Below, one piece after another: positions 42,237 to 50,818 of a stretch of DNA of 64,000 bases. The position numbers were made by a program, and so were the translations under genes. The stretch is from Pseudomonas marginalis (lineage in GTDB: Bacteria > Pseudomonadota > Gammaproteobacteria > Pseudomonadales > Pseudomonadaceae). A model generated the notes under the pieces. The model saw only the letters and a list, made by a program, of their open reading frames with translations, made no database searches and was not told where the DNA came from. The first letter of the stretch is position 1, and each line of letters starts with the position of its first letter. The DNA lies in NCBI RefSeq assembly GCF_900105325.1, contig NZ_FNSU01000001.1:992001-1056000 (forward strand), read 5' to 3'.

Positions 42237-42686
42237 ATGGCCGCCAAAGTCGAACCTTTCTGGATACGCAAAACCCTTGAACACCTCGACCAGGAGGAGT
42301 GGGAGTCGTTGTGCGACGGCTGTGGCCTGTGCTGCCTGCAAAAGCTTGAGGATGAAGACGATAACAGCGTCTATTACACGCGCATCGCCTGCAAGCTGCT
42401 GGACCTGAAAACCTGCCAGTGCACCGACTACCCCAACCGCCGTGCCTCGGTACCCGACTGCATCCAGCTCACCCCGGGCCAGGCCGACCAGTTCAAATGG
42501 CTGCCGCCCACCTGCGGCTACCGCCTGGTCAGCGAGCGCAAGGACCTGCCGTTGTGGCACCACCTGGTCTGCGGCGACCGCGATGCCGTGCACCACGAAC
42601 GCATTTCCCAGTCCGGGCGCATGCTCAGCGAAGGCAGCGTGCCCGAGGACGACTGGGAGGATTACCTGATCTTCCGCGCGGGCTGA
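42237..42686 (+). CDS. YcgN family cysteine-cluster protein (UPF0260)
   Basis: 149 residues. N-terminal cysteine cluster LCDGCGLCCLQ (Cys26, 29, 32, 33), with further cysteines in RIACKLLDLKTCQCTDYPNR, PDCIQL and PTCGYR: a probable metal or Fe-S site of the CxxCxxCC type. Function unknown. 13 bases precede the pseudo-peptidase gene, with AAGGAG serving that gene. Confidence 0.92.
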   Translation: MAAKVEPFWIRKTLEHLDQEEWESLCDGCGLCCLQKLEDEDDNSVYYTRIACKLLDLKTCQCTDYPNRRASVPDCIQLTPGQADQFKWLPPTCGYRLVSERKDLPLWHHLVCGDRDAVHHERISQSGRMLSEGSVPEDDWEDYLIFRAG

Positions 42687-42699
42687 ACAAGGAGTGTGT

Positions 42700-43920
42700 A
42701 TGAGGGCGGGAACCAAGCTGGCGGCAAGCCTGGTGTTGCTGGCGTTGAGCATGCCTGCGTGGTGCGCGAAGAAAGTCGACCTGGATTATCACGTCAAGCT
42801 GCTGCCCCAGGACGATCAGGCCGAGGTGCGGGTGAGCCTGTCCCAGGGTTCGGCGGTGCGCAGCCTGAACTTCGACCTGGGCCGCGCCGGCGACTACAGC
42901 GACTTCAAGGCCGATGGCCAGTGGAGTGTCAATGACCACCGTGGCCTGTGGCAACCCAGCGCCAACAAGGCCAGCCTGACCTATCGGGTGCGCCTGAGCC
43001 ACGCGCGCAAACCGGGTATTTACGAAGCTCGGATGACTCCGAGCTGGGCGCTGTTTCGCGGCGAAGACCTGGTGCCGCCCGCACGCCTCGACCAGCAGGA
43101 CGGCGTCGAACTGGTCTCGCGCCTGGTGTTCGAACTGCCGGCCGGCTGGAAAAGCATCGAAACCGCCTGGCCGCGCATCGGCAAGAACAAGTTCCGCATC
43201 GACAACGTCTCGCGCCTGTTTGACCGGCCCACCGGCTGGATGCTCGCCGGCACCCTGGGCAGCCGCCGCGTGCGCCTGGGCGAGACCGAAGTGACCATCG
43301 CCTCGCCCAAGGGCCAAGCCATGCGGCGGATGGATGTGCTGACACTGCTGACCTTTGTCTGGCCGCAGGTGGAAGCGGCGTTCCCACGTCATCCGGCCAA
43401 GCTGCTGGTGGTGGGCGCCAGCGATCCGATGCGCCGTGGTGCGGTCTCGTCGCGCGACTCGATCTACCTCAACAGCCGCACGCCGCTGGTCAGCGAGAAC
43501 GGCAGCAGCCCGTTGATCCGTGAAGTGGTGCAGGCGATTGGCCGCTTCAACGACCACGACACCAGCGACTGGATCAGCGAGGGGCTGGCGGAGTACTACG
43601 CCATTGAACTGGTGCGCCGTGCCGGCGGGGTGACCGATGAGCGCTATCAGGCGATACAGGCGCGCTTGGCCAGGGACGGCAAGGACGTGACCAGCCTGCG
43701 CGGCGACCACGTCAGCGGTGCGACGGTGTCACGGGCGGTGGTGGTGTTGCAGGAGCTGGATCGCGAGATCCGCGTAAAGACTCACAACAAGCGCTCCCTG
43801 GATGATCTCGCGCAGGCGGTGATGCGCGCCAACAGCATCACCACCGCCGAGTTTGTGCAGTTGGCCGAGAGCATCATTGGGGAATCGTCGGTGGTACTGG
43901 ACAGCAAGCTGCTGCGCTGA
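42700..43920 (+). CDS. Exported gluzincin-like protein lacking the HExxH site
   Basis: 406 residues; signal peptide of about 22 residues (LALSMPAWCA). The C-terminal half resembles M1/M61 aminopeptidase folds: the helix where HExxH should be reads REVVQ (274-278), so both zinc-binding histidines are gone, while the downstream WISEGLAEYY (291-300) keeps the glutamate motif. It is thus probably a non-catalytic relative. AAGGAG precedes the ATG. The gene is co-directional with ycgN, 13 bases away. Confidence 0.72.
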   Translation: MRAGTKLAASLVLLALSMPAWCAKKVDLDYHVKLLPQDDQAEVRVSLSQGSAVRSLNFDLGRAGDYSDFKADGQWSVNDHRGLWQPSANKASLTYRVRLSHARKPGIYEARMTPSWALFRGEDLVPPARLDQQDGVELVSRLVFELPAGWKSIETAWPRIGKNKFRIDNVSRLFDRPTGWMLAGTLGSRRVRLGETEVTIASPKGQAMRRMDVLTLLTFVWPQVEAAFPRHPAKLLVVGASDPMRRGAVSSRDSIYLNSRTPLVSENGSSPLIREVVQAIGRFNDHDTSDWISEGLAEYYAIELVRRAGGVTDERYQAIQARLARDGKDVTSLRGDHVSGATVSRAVVVLQELDREIRVKTHNKRSLDDLAQAVMRANSITTAEFVQLAESIIGESSVVLDSKLLR

Positions 43921-43945
43921 GCCCTCGCCATACACAAAACAAAAG

Positions 43946-44100
43946 GTGGGAGGGGGCAAGCTCTAATGCCATGTAGGAGCGAGCTTGCTCGCGAAAAACG
44001 TCAACGATAACGCGTGCTTCCTGAATGAACGCGGCGCCTGTGAGTTTTTCGCGAGCAAGCTCGCTCCTACATGATGGCATTAGGACTTGCCCCCTCCCAC
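43946..44100. repeat. Nested REPIN composite, outer element
   Basis: The outer arms are GGTGGGAGGGGGCAAGCTCT-AATGCCAT at the left and ATGGCATTAG-GACTTGCCCCCTCCCAC at the right, an imperfect inverted repeat. Between them is a complete REPIN of another family (43973-44070). It lies between the convergent pseudo-peptidase and DUF2892-like genes. Confidence 0.8.
43973..44070. repeat. REPIN of the GTAGGAGCGAGCTTGCTCGC family, inside another repeat
   Basis: GTAGGAGCGAGCTTGCTCGC (from 43973) is inverted at the right end, which closes with GCTCGCTCCTAC at 44070. The core carries AAAAACGTCAACG and CGCGGCGCCTGTGAGTTTTT. The two arms match almost perfectly over the first 25 bases. A second REP family than the one predominating in the window. 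Confidence 0.85.
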
Positions 44101-44108
44101 ATTTGAAT

Positions 44109-44459
44109 CTAACCAGTGGTCTTAACGGCCTTCTCAGCCGCCACTTCCGCCTTGGTCTTCAGGTTTTTCAGCTCTGCACCGGCACGCTCGATCTTCGTGC
44201 GTACGCTGTTCATTTCCTGGCGGCCCTGTTCCAGCTTGTCTTTAAGCGCACTGTGCCCGGTAAACCCGCGCGCCAGTGCCACGCCGCCGATCGCCACCTG
44301 AATCAGGCCGAAAATCCCGCCACGGCGCAGGCCTTTGCCCACCATCATCACGCCACCGGCCACTGAGCCGATACGTTCCCAGCCGTGCACGTTCTGGGTG
44401 GGCTGATTCTGGAAGGGGGTGTGTTCGATGATAGGTCGCAAGGTTGTGCTGTCGCTCAT
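44109..44459 (-). CDS. DUF2892-like small membrane protein
   Basis: 116 residues. A middle region with two short hydrophobic segments (IGSVAGGVMMVGKGLRRGGI; LIQVAIGGVALARGFTGHSA) resembles the YgaP-like inner-membrane domain DUF2892; the C-terminal part is a charged coiled coil (about 70-110). Function unknown; it may relate to envelope stress. Its start at 44459 is 67 bases after the SpoU gene end. Confidence 0.75.
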   Translation of the reverse strand: MSDSTTLRPIIEHTPFQNQPTQNVHGWERIGSVAGGVMMVGKGLRRGGIFGLIQVAIGGVALARGFTGHSALKDKLEQGRQEMNSVRTKIERAGAELKNLKTKAEVAAEKAVKTTG

Positions 44460-44526
44460 GATCTGTCTCCAACAAGGTCAAGTGTATGCAGCTGACTGCG
44501 CGCAGGCGCCGGATGTTCCCAAAAGA

Positions 44527-44994
44527 TCAGTACTTGGGGCCCGAACGGGTGTTATTGCCCTTGGCCATGCGGTCGTAGAGCACCACGTTGACGGTGGCGG
44601 CCAGGTTCATGCAGCCGGTGGTGGGGATGTACACGACGTCTTCGCACCAATCGCGGATGTCTTTATCCAGCGACCCGTCTTCAGGGCCGAAGATGTACAG
44701 CGCGCGGTCGGGGTGAGTGTATTCGGGCAGCGGGCGGGCACCGTCCACCAGCTCCACGGCGACCGGGATGCAGCCCAGGGGCAGGATCTTCTTCAGGTCA
44801 TCGATGCCGATCAGCGGAATATCGTGGTGGACCTTCTTGGTGTCGGTGATGAAGTCCCGGGCGCGCTCGTAGCGCACGCCGGTGTAGAACACCGAGGCCA
44901 CGCCGTAGCAGCCGGCGGCACGCATGACCGAGCCAACGTTTTCGGGGGATTTGGGGTTATACAGACCGATGCAGCTGTAGCGTTTATTGCCCAC
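44527..44994 (-). CDS. SpoU/TrmH-family RNA methyltransferase
   Basis: 155 residues of the SPOUT (trefoil-knot) superfamily, 2'-O-methyltransferase type. Visible motifs are NPKSPENVGSVMRAAGCYG (motif 1), LYIFGPEDGSLDKDI (motif 2) and YIPTTGCMNLAATVNVVLYD (motif 3). The RNA substrate is not known. A pair of REPs follows upstream of its start. Confidence 0.88.
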   Translation of the reverse strand: MGNKRYSCIGLYNPKSPENVGSVMRAAGCYGVASVFYTGVRYERARDFITDTKKVHHDIPLIGIDDLKKILPLGCIPVAVELVDGARPLPEYTHPDRALYIFGPEDGSLDKDIRDWCEDVVYIPTTGCMNLAATVNVVLYDRMAKGNNTRSGPKY

Positions 44995-45060
44995 GGGGAA
45001 GGGTGCCTTGGAGAAAAGCGGCGATTATACGGCCTCAAGGCGGTGTATTGCTTGGGCTAA

Positions 45061-45136
45061 CGCTATCGGGAGCAAGCCCCCTCCCACATTTGAAAGTGTT
45101 CACAACTCAAAATGTGGGAGGGGGCTTGCTCCCGAT
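45061..45136. repeat. Inverted pair of REP elements
   Basis: GCTATCGGGAGCAAGCCCCC...TCCCACA (45062-45089) and TGTGGGAGGGGGCTTGCTCC...CGAT (45113-45136) are inverted copies joined by a short spacer, TTTGAAAGTGTTCACAACTCAAAA. They are in the opposite head/tail order to the REPIN at 41390, with the conserved TGTGGG ends facing inward. Confidence 0.85.
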
Positions 45137-45162
45137 GAGGCCAGGACAGGCGACGACACTCT

Positions 45163-45537
45163 TCAGTCGTCTTTCTTCATCAACCCCGCCAACGCCGCAA
45201 ACGGGTTATGCGTGGCCTTGGCGATCGTCGGGCTGCTGGTGGAGCCTTCGCCGAAGTACTGCTGGTCGGTGTAGCGCGAGTGTTCGTTGTCGTGGCAGTA
45301 CAGGCACAGCAACTCCCAGTTCGAGCCGTCCTGGGGATTGTCATCATGATTGTGGTTACGGTGGTGTACGGTGAGTTCGCTCAAGCGCTTGCCGGCGAAC
45401 TCACGGGCGCAGCGGCCGCACACGTGGGGGTACATCTTCAGGGCTTTGTCGCGGTAGCCCATTTCCCGGTCGCGCTGGGCATCGGCAAGGATGCGGTCCA
45501 GCTTGGCGGTGTGGGAGGGCGGGTTGGTCGAGCTCAT
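45163..45537 (-). CDS. yajD: HNH nuclease family protein YajD
   Basis: 124 residues from the ATG at 45537 (AGGAG five bases upstream; a second ATG directly before it is also possible). HNH fold with a zinc-binding pair CGRCAREF and CLYCHDNEH framing the motif LTVHHRNHNHDDNPQDGSNW. The family is widespread in gamma-proteobacteria; its DNA substrate and role are unknown. Confidence 0.88.
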   Translation of the reverse strand: MSSTNPPSHTAKLDRILADAQRDREMGYRDKALKMYPHVCGRCAREFAGKRLSELTVHHRNHNHDDNPQDGSNWELLCLYCHDNEHSRYTDQQYFGEGSTSSPTIAKATHNPFAALAGLMKKDD

Positions 45538-45643
45538 CATGGCTCCTGGCTGTTTGGTGGTCACGGATAGCGTTGATTCTAGCCGCTTGCGTCGCAAATG
45601 ACTGCTGGGATCGATTTACTTTACTCATAAGGATCTGAAAAAC

Positions 45644-46564
45644 ATGCGTCTGCTTTCATGGACTGTTGCACTGCTGCTGTGTGTCGTTACCCTTCAGGCC
45701 CAGGCGTTCTCGACGCCCAAGCCCGGGCAGGTGATCGAGGTTGCCCTTGAACAGTTGCATCCGACCCAGGCGGTGGTGGGCTTCGACCAGATCTACTACA
45801 GCCTGGGCCTGTTCGCCGACAAACCCGCCAAGGTCTTCGATGAATACTGCGAAACCAACGGCCAGGGTGAGGCCGGCAAAGTGCCCGACAAGGCTGACCT
45901 GCACCAGCCCGACAGCTTCACCTGCAAGGACCCGGTGGGCACCCATCCCGAGGACATGAAAACCGTGGTGGTCGGCCCTGCCGGCCAGCTGTACCTGACC
46001 GACGGTCACCACAGTTTCACCACCTTGTGGGAAGTGCCCGGCGGCGGCCCGCGCTTGAAGATGTGGGTCAAGGTCACCGACGACTTCAGCAACAGCCCGA
46101 ACATGGCGAGCTTCTGGCAGCGCATGGAAGCGGCCCGCAAGGTCTGGCTCAAGGACAACCAGGGCCAGGCCCTGCCGCCGGAACAACTGCCGGCACACCT
46201 GGGCTTCAAGAACCTGCAGGACGACACCTTCCGCAGCCTGGTGTACTTCACCCGCAAGGCCGCCTATGGCAAGCCGAATGACGGGCAGATCGCCCCGGAG
46301 TTCCTGGAGTTCTATTGGGGTAACTGGCTGCGCACGCAGATTGATCTGGGCCAGTACAACCTGAACAAGAAAGGCGGCTACAAGGATGCTATCGAAGCGG
46401 TCGCCAAGCGCATGGTCAGCCTGGCGCCGGGCTCGCAGGTGGGGGACAGCGGTTTTACCGCCCATCAACTGGGCGGCATGACCCGGCTGGACCGCGATGA
46501 GCTGGAGAAGACCTTCGACAAAAAAGTGCCGTACGTGATCGACTACCGCAAATCCCACAACTGA
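45644..46564 (+). CDS. Exported ParB-like nuclease-domain protein
   Basis: 306 residues. Signal peptide (about 1-21, TLQAQA), then a domain of the ParB/Srx-like ParBc_2 type: VIEVALEQLHPTQAVVGFDQ and the core VVVGPAGQLYLTDGHHSFTT, where the DGHH motif is the family hallmark. Unlike chromosome-partitioning ParB it is secreted and has no HTH. Function unknown. It is divergent from yajD. Confidence 0.75.
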   Translation: MRLLSWTVALLLCVVTLQAQAFSTPKPGQVIEVALEQLHPTQAVVGFDQIYYSLGLFADKPAKVFDEYCETNGQGEAGKVPDKADLHQPDSFTCKDPVGTHPEDMKTVVVGPAGQLYLTDGHHSFTTLWEVPGGGPRLKMWVKVTDDFSNSPNMASFWQRMEAARKVWLKDNQGQALPPEQLPAHLGFKNLQDDTFRSLVYFTRKAAYGKPNDGQIAPEFLEFYWGNWLRTQIDLGQYNLNKKGGYKDAIEAVAKRMVSLAPGSQVGDSGFTAHQLGGMTRLDRDELEKTFDKKVPYVIDYRKSHN

Positions 46565-46573
46565 CAGGGATCA

Positions 46574-46590
46574 ACATGTGGGAGGGGCGT
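46574..46590. repeat. Solitary half REP
   Basis: CATGTGGGAGGGGCGTC after the ParB-like gene is one arm of the window's main REP motif with no partner arm; a decayed copy. Confidence 0.5.
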
Positions 46591-46604
46591 CTTGGGAAGC
46601 GTGC

Positions 46605-47291
46605 TCAGCCCTTGAGCTTCTCCGCTATCCAGATGGTATGCCGGGTGCCCTTGTTGCCATGGGCAAACACCTGCACTTCCTCGGCCTTGAAACCGGCCTT
46701 GCGCAGTTTGTCGCTGAACAGTTTATCGGCGCTGGCGGACCACACCGCCAGCACGCCCTTGGGCCGCAGGGCCTTGGCGCAGGCGGCCAGGCCACCGGCG
46801 GAATAGAGCCAGCTGTTGGCCTTCTGCGTCAGGCCTTCGGGGCCGTTGTCGACGTCGAGCATGATCGCGTCAAAGCCCTGGGGCTCGGCCTGCAGCACCT
46901 TGGCCACGTCTTCCATGCGGATCACCGTGCGCGGGTCCAGCAGTGGGCGGCCGGACTTTTCCCCCAGTGGCCCCCGGTTCCATTCCACGACACCGGGCAC
47001 CAGTTCCGCCACCACCACTTCGGCGCTCTTGCCCAGGTGCTTGAGCGCCGACGCCAGGGTAAAGCCCATGCCCAACCCACCGATCAATACCCGTGAGCCC
47101 GGGCGCCCCGCGACCTTGCGGCAAGGGATTTGCGCCAGCGCGTCTTCGGAGCCGTGCATGCGCGTGTTCATCAACTGGCCGCCGTCACCGCCCTGGATCT
47201 TGATGACAAAGTCTTCACCGTATTCGAACAGGCACAAGGCACCGCCGTTGTCGGGGATCGGGGTGGTGTCCAGCAGAACGAAACGTTTCAT
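46605..47291 (-). CDS. Spermidine synthase-like methyltransferase-fold protein
   Basis: 228 residues with the spermidine/putrescine aminopropyltransferase fold: LIGGLGMGFTLASALKHLG (dcSAM-binding glycine motif), VVVAELVPGVVEWNRG and DAIMLDVDNGPEGLTQ. Shorter than SpeE (about 285) and lacking its N-terminal beta domain, so true aminopropyl transfer is doubtful. Pseudomonads commonly carry such SpeE-like paralogues of unknown role. Confidence 0.8.
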   Translation of the reverse strand: MKRFVLLDTTPIPDNGGALCLFEYGEDFVIKIQGGDGGQLMNTRMHGSEDALAQIPCRKVAGRPGSRVLIGGLGMGFTLASALKHLGKSAEVVVAELVPGVVEWNRGPLGEKSGRPLLDPRTVIRMEDVAKVLQAEPQGFDAIMLDVDNGPEGLTQKANSWLYSAGGLAACAKALRPKGVLAVWSASADKLFSDKLRKAGFKAEEVQVFAHGNKGTRHTIWIAEKLKG

Positions 47292-47369
47292 GGAAATCTC
47301 ATTGGGAAGGGCATTCTTGCGCGGTTGGGAGTAGCCTTACGACATTCCGGTCAGGCCATGGAGCCATCG

Positions 47370-47648
47370 ATGAAGTGCAGCATTCTAACGGTCATTGTGT
47401 TGAGCGCGCTCGCATTGGGTGCGGCGCAGGCTCAGGAGTTGCAAACCGTACCGGTGGCGCCGGCACCTAGCCCCGGCGCACCGGGCACGCCAACGCCGAC
47501 GCTGTATCCGCAGATCACCCCGCCGGCCGTGCCGAAGACGAACGGTTCACCGCCGTTGGTGCCCATCGTATTGCCGACGCCGCCGAAGGACCAGACGGTG
47601 CCTGGCCTGCAGCAGAACGACAGCAAGCCGAAGACGCCCGGCGGTTAA
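47370..47648 (+). CDS. Small exported proline-rich protein
   Basis: 92 residues: signal peptide (MKCSILTVIVLSALALGAAQ, cut near AQA) and a tail of about 70 residues that is roughly one third proline (VPVAPAPSPGAPGTPTPT). GGAG six bases before the ATG at 47370 decides the start over the ATG at 47358. Its stop overlaps the stop of the convergent cyclic-nucleotide gene. No domain is recognised. Confidence 0.7.
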   Translation: MKCSILTVIVLSALALGAAQAQELQTVPVAPAPSPGAPGTPTPTLYPQITPPAVPKTNGSPPLVPIVLPTPPKDQTVPGLQQNDSKPKTPGG

Positions 47649-48118
47649 AACTGTTGGGAGAGTAATTGCCCATCGGCCATGCGCAGGCGCTTGGACAACG
47701 CGATGGCGATTGCGCGGATGATCTTCGCCGCCACACGCGGCGTTTCATTGAGCATCTTTTCCAGGGCGTCCTTGCCCAGGTTCAACAACACACAGTCGCT
47801 GGCGGCCACGCAACTGGCGGAGCGTCGCTCGCCGTCAAGCACGGCCATCTCCCCAAAGGCCCGGCCGCTGCGCAGGGTGGCGATGGTCAGGCGCTGGCCG
47901 GTGTGGTTGGTTTTCTGCACCGCCACCTGGCCGCTGTGGATGATGCACATGAAGGTGCCGGCATCGCCCTCGAGGAAAATCACCTCGCCCTCGGCAATGC
48001 TGCTGATATTGAAGTAGCCGGCGGCGACGTAAAAGTCTTCCGGCAACAACGGGTCGAACAGGCCGCAGTCCATGAGCATGTCGCGGATTTCGGTATTCAT
48101 TAAAGTCGGGAGTGCCAT
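47645..48118 (-). CDS. Stand-alone cyclic nucleotide-binding domain protein
   Basis: 157 residues consisting of one cNMP-binding domain (about 20-135): the phosphate-binding cassette SGRAFGEMAVLDGERRSASC is clear. No HTH or effector domain follows, unlike Crp/Vfr. It may act as a sensor partner. The stop overlaps the convergent proline-rich gene by four bases (TTAA shared). Confidence 0.85.
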   Translation of the reverse strand: MALPTLMNTEIRDMLMDCGLFDPLLPEDFYVAAGYFNISSIAEGEVIFLEGDAGTFMCIIHSGQVAVQKTNHTGQRLTIATLRSGRAFGEMAVLDGERRSASCVAASDCVLLNLGKDALEKMLNETPRVAAKIIRAIAIALSKRLRMADGQLLSQQF

Positions 48119-48187
48119 GGCTGCAATCTTGGTCCATCAATCAGGAGGCGGTCTGAATGTTCAGACAGGACCGCCCCGCTAAGTTCC

Positions 48188-50230
48188 TTAAACCAGCCCC
48201 AGCGCCTTGAACACAAATGCATATTCGAGTGCTACGTCACGTAATCCCTGGTAGCGACCGCTCATCCCGCCGTGGCCGGCACCCAGTTCGGTCTTGAGCA
48301 ACAGCAGGTTGTCGTCCGTCTTGGTTGCGCGCAACTTGGCCACCCACTTGGCCGCTTCCCAGTACTGCACGCGGCTGTCGTTGTAGCCGGCGATCACCAG
48401 GGTGGCCGGGTAGGCCTGGGCGCTGACGTTTTCGTACGGTGCGTAGGCCTTGATGCGTTCATACACCGCGGGCTCTTCGGGGTTGCCCCACTCGTCGTAC
48501 TCGGTGATGGTCAGCGGCAATTCCGGGTCGAGCATGGTGTTGAGCACGTCGACAAACGGCACTTCGGCAATCGCCGCCTGGAACAACTCCGGACGCTGGT
48601 TGAGCACCGCGCCGATCAACAGGCCGCCGGCACTGCCGCCGCTGATGACCAGTTGCCTGGAGGTGGTCAGGCCTTCGGCGATCAGGTGTTCGGAACACGC
48701 GATAAAGTCGCTGAAGGTGTTCTGCTTGTGTTCCTGCTTGCCATTGCGATACCAGGCTTCACCCAGTTCGCCACCGCCGCGCACATGCGCAATGGCGAAG
48801 GCCACGCCACGGTCCAGCAGGCTCAGGCGTGCATGGGAGAACCACGGGTCGAGGCTTGAGCCATAGGCGCCGTAGCCATACAGGTACAACGGTGTTGGCT
48901 TGCCGAGCTGGTCGCGCTTGACCACCAGGCTGATCGGCACCTGGGTGCCATCGGCGGAGGTGGCCCACAGGCGCTGGCTGACGTAGTCATCGGCATTGAA
49001 CACGCCGAGTACCGGGGTTTCCTTGAGCACCTGTTGCGCGCCGCTGGCCAGTTCCAGCTGGCGCACCTGGGCCGGGCGGTTCAGGGCTTCATAGCGCAGG
49101 CGGATCTTGTCGCTGACGAATTCCAGGCTGTTTTGCACGTAGAGGCTGTAGGCGGCATCGGGCAGCTCCACGCGATACGGCGGCAAGCCCTGGGGGTGTA
49201 CTTCGATCACCGGCAGGCCGCCGATGCGCAGGCTCAGGGTCATGGCACCGGTGTTCAGGCTGACGCCGTCGAGCATCACGTCATCGCTGTGGGGGATCAG
49301 GTTCTGCCACTCATCCTCGGTTGGCACGTCGCCAATGTCGGTCGCCACAAACAGGGCGTAGTTGATGCCATCACGGTTGCTACGGATAAACCAGGTCCAC
49401 GCGCCATTCAGTTGGCCGTGGTCGACATCGTATTCATGGTCCTCGACCCGTGGCGCCAGGCAGGTGAAGTCCAGGTGCGGCTGGTCGGCATCCAGCGCCC
49501 AGACCTCGCTGGTGGTCTTGCTGCCGAGCGAGAGCAGCAACTGGCGCTCGGAGCTGGAGCGGTAGCAGTGCAGGAAGAAACGCCCGTCGGGCTCGTGGAA
49601 CACTTCCTGCGCCGCCGTGCCATCCAGGCGGTAGCGATACAGCTTGTGCGGGCGGTGGGTGTCGTCCAGCTCGCCGAAGAACAGGGTCAGGCTGTCATTG
49701 GCCCAGGTCATGCTGCCGTCGCAGTTCTCGAACGCCAGTTCGCTGACTTTGTCGGTGGCCAATTCCTTCACGAACAGGGTATAGATCTCTTCGCCACTGG
49801 TATCGAGGCTGTAGGCCAGGCGCTGGTGATCGGGGCTGATGCTGAATGCGCCGAGGGAAAAGAAGCCGCCGTTGGCCAGCACGTTCGGGTCCAGCAACAG
49901 CTCTTCGCTGCTGTCGTCCACCTGGTTGCCGTCGTCGGCCGGGCGGCGGCAGCGGTAGTGGCGGGCGTATTCGTCACCGGCGGTGGTGCGCGTGTAATAC
50001 AGATACGGGCCCCAGGGAGAGGGCAGGGACAGGTCGGTTTCGAGGATGCGGCCCTTGATCTCCTCGAACAGGGTTTCGCGCAGGGCCTGCTGGTCGGCGA
50101 GCCGGGCTTCCTGGAAGGCATTTTCGGCCTTCAGGTAATCAAGGACTTCAACGCTGTCGCGCTCTTGCAGCCAGGCGTACGGGTCCTGGCCTGGGGCTTT
50201 ACGGGCAATCGGGGCGGTCGATGAAGGCAT
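48188..50230 (-). CDS. ptrB: Oligopeptidase B-type serine peptidase (S9A family)
   Basis: 680 residues: N-terminal seven-bladed propeller gate and C-terminal alpha/beta-hydrolase domain with catalytic Ser in SGGSAGGLLIGAV, Asp in IAGYNDSRVQYWE and His in LGAGHGGMSGR. Cytosolic; family members cleave peptides after basic residues. The ATG at 50230 (MPSSTAPIARKAPGQDPYAW) is used, with GAGAG upstream; the open frame beyond is unsupported. The length fits protease II. Confidence 0.9.
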   Translation of the reverse strand: MPSSTAPIARKAPGQDPYAWLQERDSVEVLDYLKAENAFQEARLADQQALRETLFEEIKGRILETDLSLPSPWGPYLYYTRTTAGDEYARHYRCRRPADDGNQVDDSSEELLLDPNVLANGGFFSLGAFSISPDHQRLAYSLDTSGEEIYTLFVKELATDKVSELAFENCDGSMTWANDSLTLFFGELDDTHRPHKLYRYRLDGTAAQEVFHEPDGRFFLHCYRSSSERQLLLSLGSKTTSEVWALDADQPHLDFTCLAPRVEDHEYDVDHGQLNGAWTWFIRSNRDGINYALFVATDIGDVPTEDEWQNLIPHSDDVMLDGVSLNTGAMTLSLRIGGLPVIEVHPQGLPPYRVELPDAAYSLYVQNSLEFVSDKIRLRYEALNRPAQVRQLELASGAQQVLKETPVLGVFNADDYVSQRLWATSADGTQVPISLVVKRDQLGKPTPLYLYGYGAYGSSLDPWFSHARLSLLDRGVAFAIAHVRGGGELGEAWYRNGKQEHKQNTFSDFIACSEHLIAEGLTTSRQLVISGGSAGGLLIGAVLNQRPELFQAAIAEVPFVDVLNTMLDPELPLTITEYDEWGNPEEPAVYERIKAYAPYENVSAQAYPATLVIAGYNDSRVQYWEAAKWVAKLRATKTDDNLLLLKTELGAGHGGMSGRYQGLRDVALEYAFVFKALGLV

Positions 50231-50329
50231 GGAGCACTCTCTGTCTGGCGGAAGGTGGCAGGCATTGCAGCCGCGACACGCAAAAGCCGTTATCATAGCC
50301 GCCTGTTTGCCTACCTTGCCATGGACACC

Positions 50330-50788
50330 ATGACCGAGAACGACTATCTGACCGCTTGGGGCCTTTACGCCTTCGCTGCCTTGGGCTGCCTGTTGGTGTG
50401 GTGGCGCATGACCCGCTGGATCTGGCGCTGGCTGCGCGAACCGCTGCAATTGCTGATGGCCGTGCTGTTGTTGAGCCCGACCATCGTCGACCCGGTCAAG
50501 ACTCAGTTCGCGCCGGCCGTGGCCATCACGGCCCTGGACCTGGTGCTCAAGGTCGGCAATAACGCCTGGCGGGCGATTTCCGATTTGTTCATGTACACCC
50601 TGATCGCCTTTGGTGTGTACCTCGTGTTTGTGCTGATCCGCTGGCCCATCGAGCGCGCCGCCAACGCCCGCCGTGAGCGCAAGGCCGCCACCGACGCCGC
50701 CTTGGCCGCCGAGCCTGTGGATGAAGACGATGAGCCGTTCCGTCGTCCTGCACCGGTGAGCGGTATGCGGGTCGAACCGCGCCTTTAA
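50330..50788 (+). CDS. Conserved small inner-membrane protein
   Basis: 152 residues from the ATG at 50330 (MTENDYLTAWGLYAFAALGC); ATG at 50321 is an alternative. Three hydrophobic segments (about 8-25, 40-55, 90-110) and a charged cytosolic tail. Homologues are conserved in Pseudomonas and sometimes mislabelled as MFS proteins. It heads an apparent unit with the amidotransferase (30-base gap) and the DUF2937 gene. Confidence 0.75.
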   Translation: MTENDYLTAWGLYAFAALGCLLVWWRMTRWIWRWLREPLQLLMAVLLLSPTIVDPVKTQFAPAVAITALDLVLKVGNNAWRAISDLFMYTLIAFGVYLVFVLIRWPIERAANARRERKAATDAALAAEPVDEDDEPFRRPAPVSGMRVEPRL

Positions 50789-50818
50789 CGTTGTCCGCCC
50801 TGCAGCGAGAGCCCTGGC

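Noticed and set aside
50231..50449. N-terminal extension of the oligopeptidase
   Set aside because: Family homology starts at MPSSTAPIARKAPGQDPYAW, and the extension overlaps the promoter region of the divergent membrane protein gene.
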